DNA of 64,000 nt from Nocardioides psychrotolerans (GTDB lineage Bacteria; Actinomycetota; Actinomycetes; Propionibacteriales; Nocardioidaceae): positions 124,001 through 188,000 of the forward strand of contig NZ_FOQG01000003.1 of NCBI RefSeq assembly GCF_900113685.1, in the 5' to 3' direction. The notes under the pieces were generated by a model. That model was not told where the DNA came from and ran no database searches. It was given only the letters and a program-made list of their open reading frames with translations. Every line of letters begins with the position of its first letter. Positions within the stretch are counted from its first letter, which is position 1. The translations under genes and the position numbers were made by a program. Below, one piece after another: positions 63,769 through 64,000 of this stretch.

Positions 63769-64000
63769 ATGACCACGCGGCCGGACGTGACGGCGCTCGA
63801 GCTGCTCGTGCGCGTCGCGGAGACCGGATCGCTCGGCGCCGCCGCACGGGCGATGTCGATGGCGCAGCCCAACGCCAGCAGATCCCTCACACGCCTCGAG
63901 CGCCGTCTCGACCTCCGGCTCCTCGTGCGCAGCACCAGCGGCTCCCGGCTCACCACCGAAGGCCAGGTCGTCGCGGCCTGGGCCCGGGACGCGCTGACGG
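63769..64000 (+). CDS. LysR family transcriptional regulator, N-terminal part (runs off the window)
   Basis: The first 77 codons hold the winged helix-turn-helix of LysR proteins: LELLVRVAETGSLGAAARAMSMAQPNASRSLTRLERRLDLRLLVRS. The ligand-binding domain lies outside the window. Divergent from the yeiH-like gene, which it probably controls, as in the YeiE/YeiH pair. Confidence 0.93.
   Translation, partial: MTTRPDVTALELLVRVAETGSLGAAARAMSMAQPNASRSLTRLERRLDLRLLVRSTSGSRLTTEGQVVAAWARDALT

Overview
The window is a very GC-rich chromosomal segment of a Gram-positive actinobacterium. Frequent GTG/TTG starts, a complete ESX (type VII) secretion locus, the order dnaX-ybaB-recR-DUF5063-aspartokinase and the tRNA-adenosine-deaminase-associated protein next to tadA all fit the Actinomycetota. 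The Entner-Doudoroff operon and steroid-type oxidoreductase would fit the Nocardioides/Nocardioidaceae group. That family assignment is inference from gene content; no search was run.

Layout. 1-4794: housekeeping block on the minus strand (aspartokinase fragment, DUF5063, recR, ybaB, dnaX), then the SRP RNA and a plus-strand tRNA-Ser(GGA). 4795-8085: an accretion zone behind that tRNA. The tRNA 3' end plus the 3' end of the neighbouring acyltransferase gene occurs three times, and between the copies sit a DUF433/DUF5615 (VapBC-like) pair, an AAA/DUF4143 ATPase and traces of an insertion sequence. 8086-11625: the intact acyltransferase-SGNH gene, an unknown gene, and an unusual DNA-binding-domain/ECF S-component fusion. 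11633-22259: the ESX locus with two EccD-like proteins, two WXG100 proteins, EccB, EccC and a mycosin that seems to have lost its catalytic His and Ser.

22281-32896: mixed metabolism and envelope genes, including a HerA-like ATPase, a LytR_C protein, a cation/proton antiporter and an FAD oxidoreductase with a perfect KstR-type operator. 33015-35718: a second ESX-linked cassette (WXG-like, EspG-like, and an alpha/beta-hydrolase-like protein with a lost nucleophile). 35722-42725: VWA/MoxR pair, crotonase, DUF305/DUF6153 pair, MFS exporter and a membrane protein. 42822-46398: a patch of lower GC with an Aquifex-type aconitase, an acetyltransferase, a broken IS110 transposase and tRNA-Ser(CGA). 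46448-64000: sugar metabolism (galM, ROK regulator, zwf-edd-eda), tadA and its partner, upp, pntAB, thpR, a VIT-family protein, an LCAD-like dehydrogenase, a YeiH exporter and the start of its divergent LysR regulator.

How the genes work together. zwf, edd and eda overlap and form a full Entner-Doudoroff route yielding NADPH; pntAB nearby can rebalance NADH and NADPH. The ESX locus supplies a secretion channel, and the cassette at 33-36 kb looks like a substrate/chaperone set for it. The most unusual items are the tRNA-Ser accretion zone, the degenerate mycosin, the HTH/ECF-S fusion, the WXG/EspG/pseudo-hydrolase cassette and a pair of covarying hairpins at 23.1 kb.
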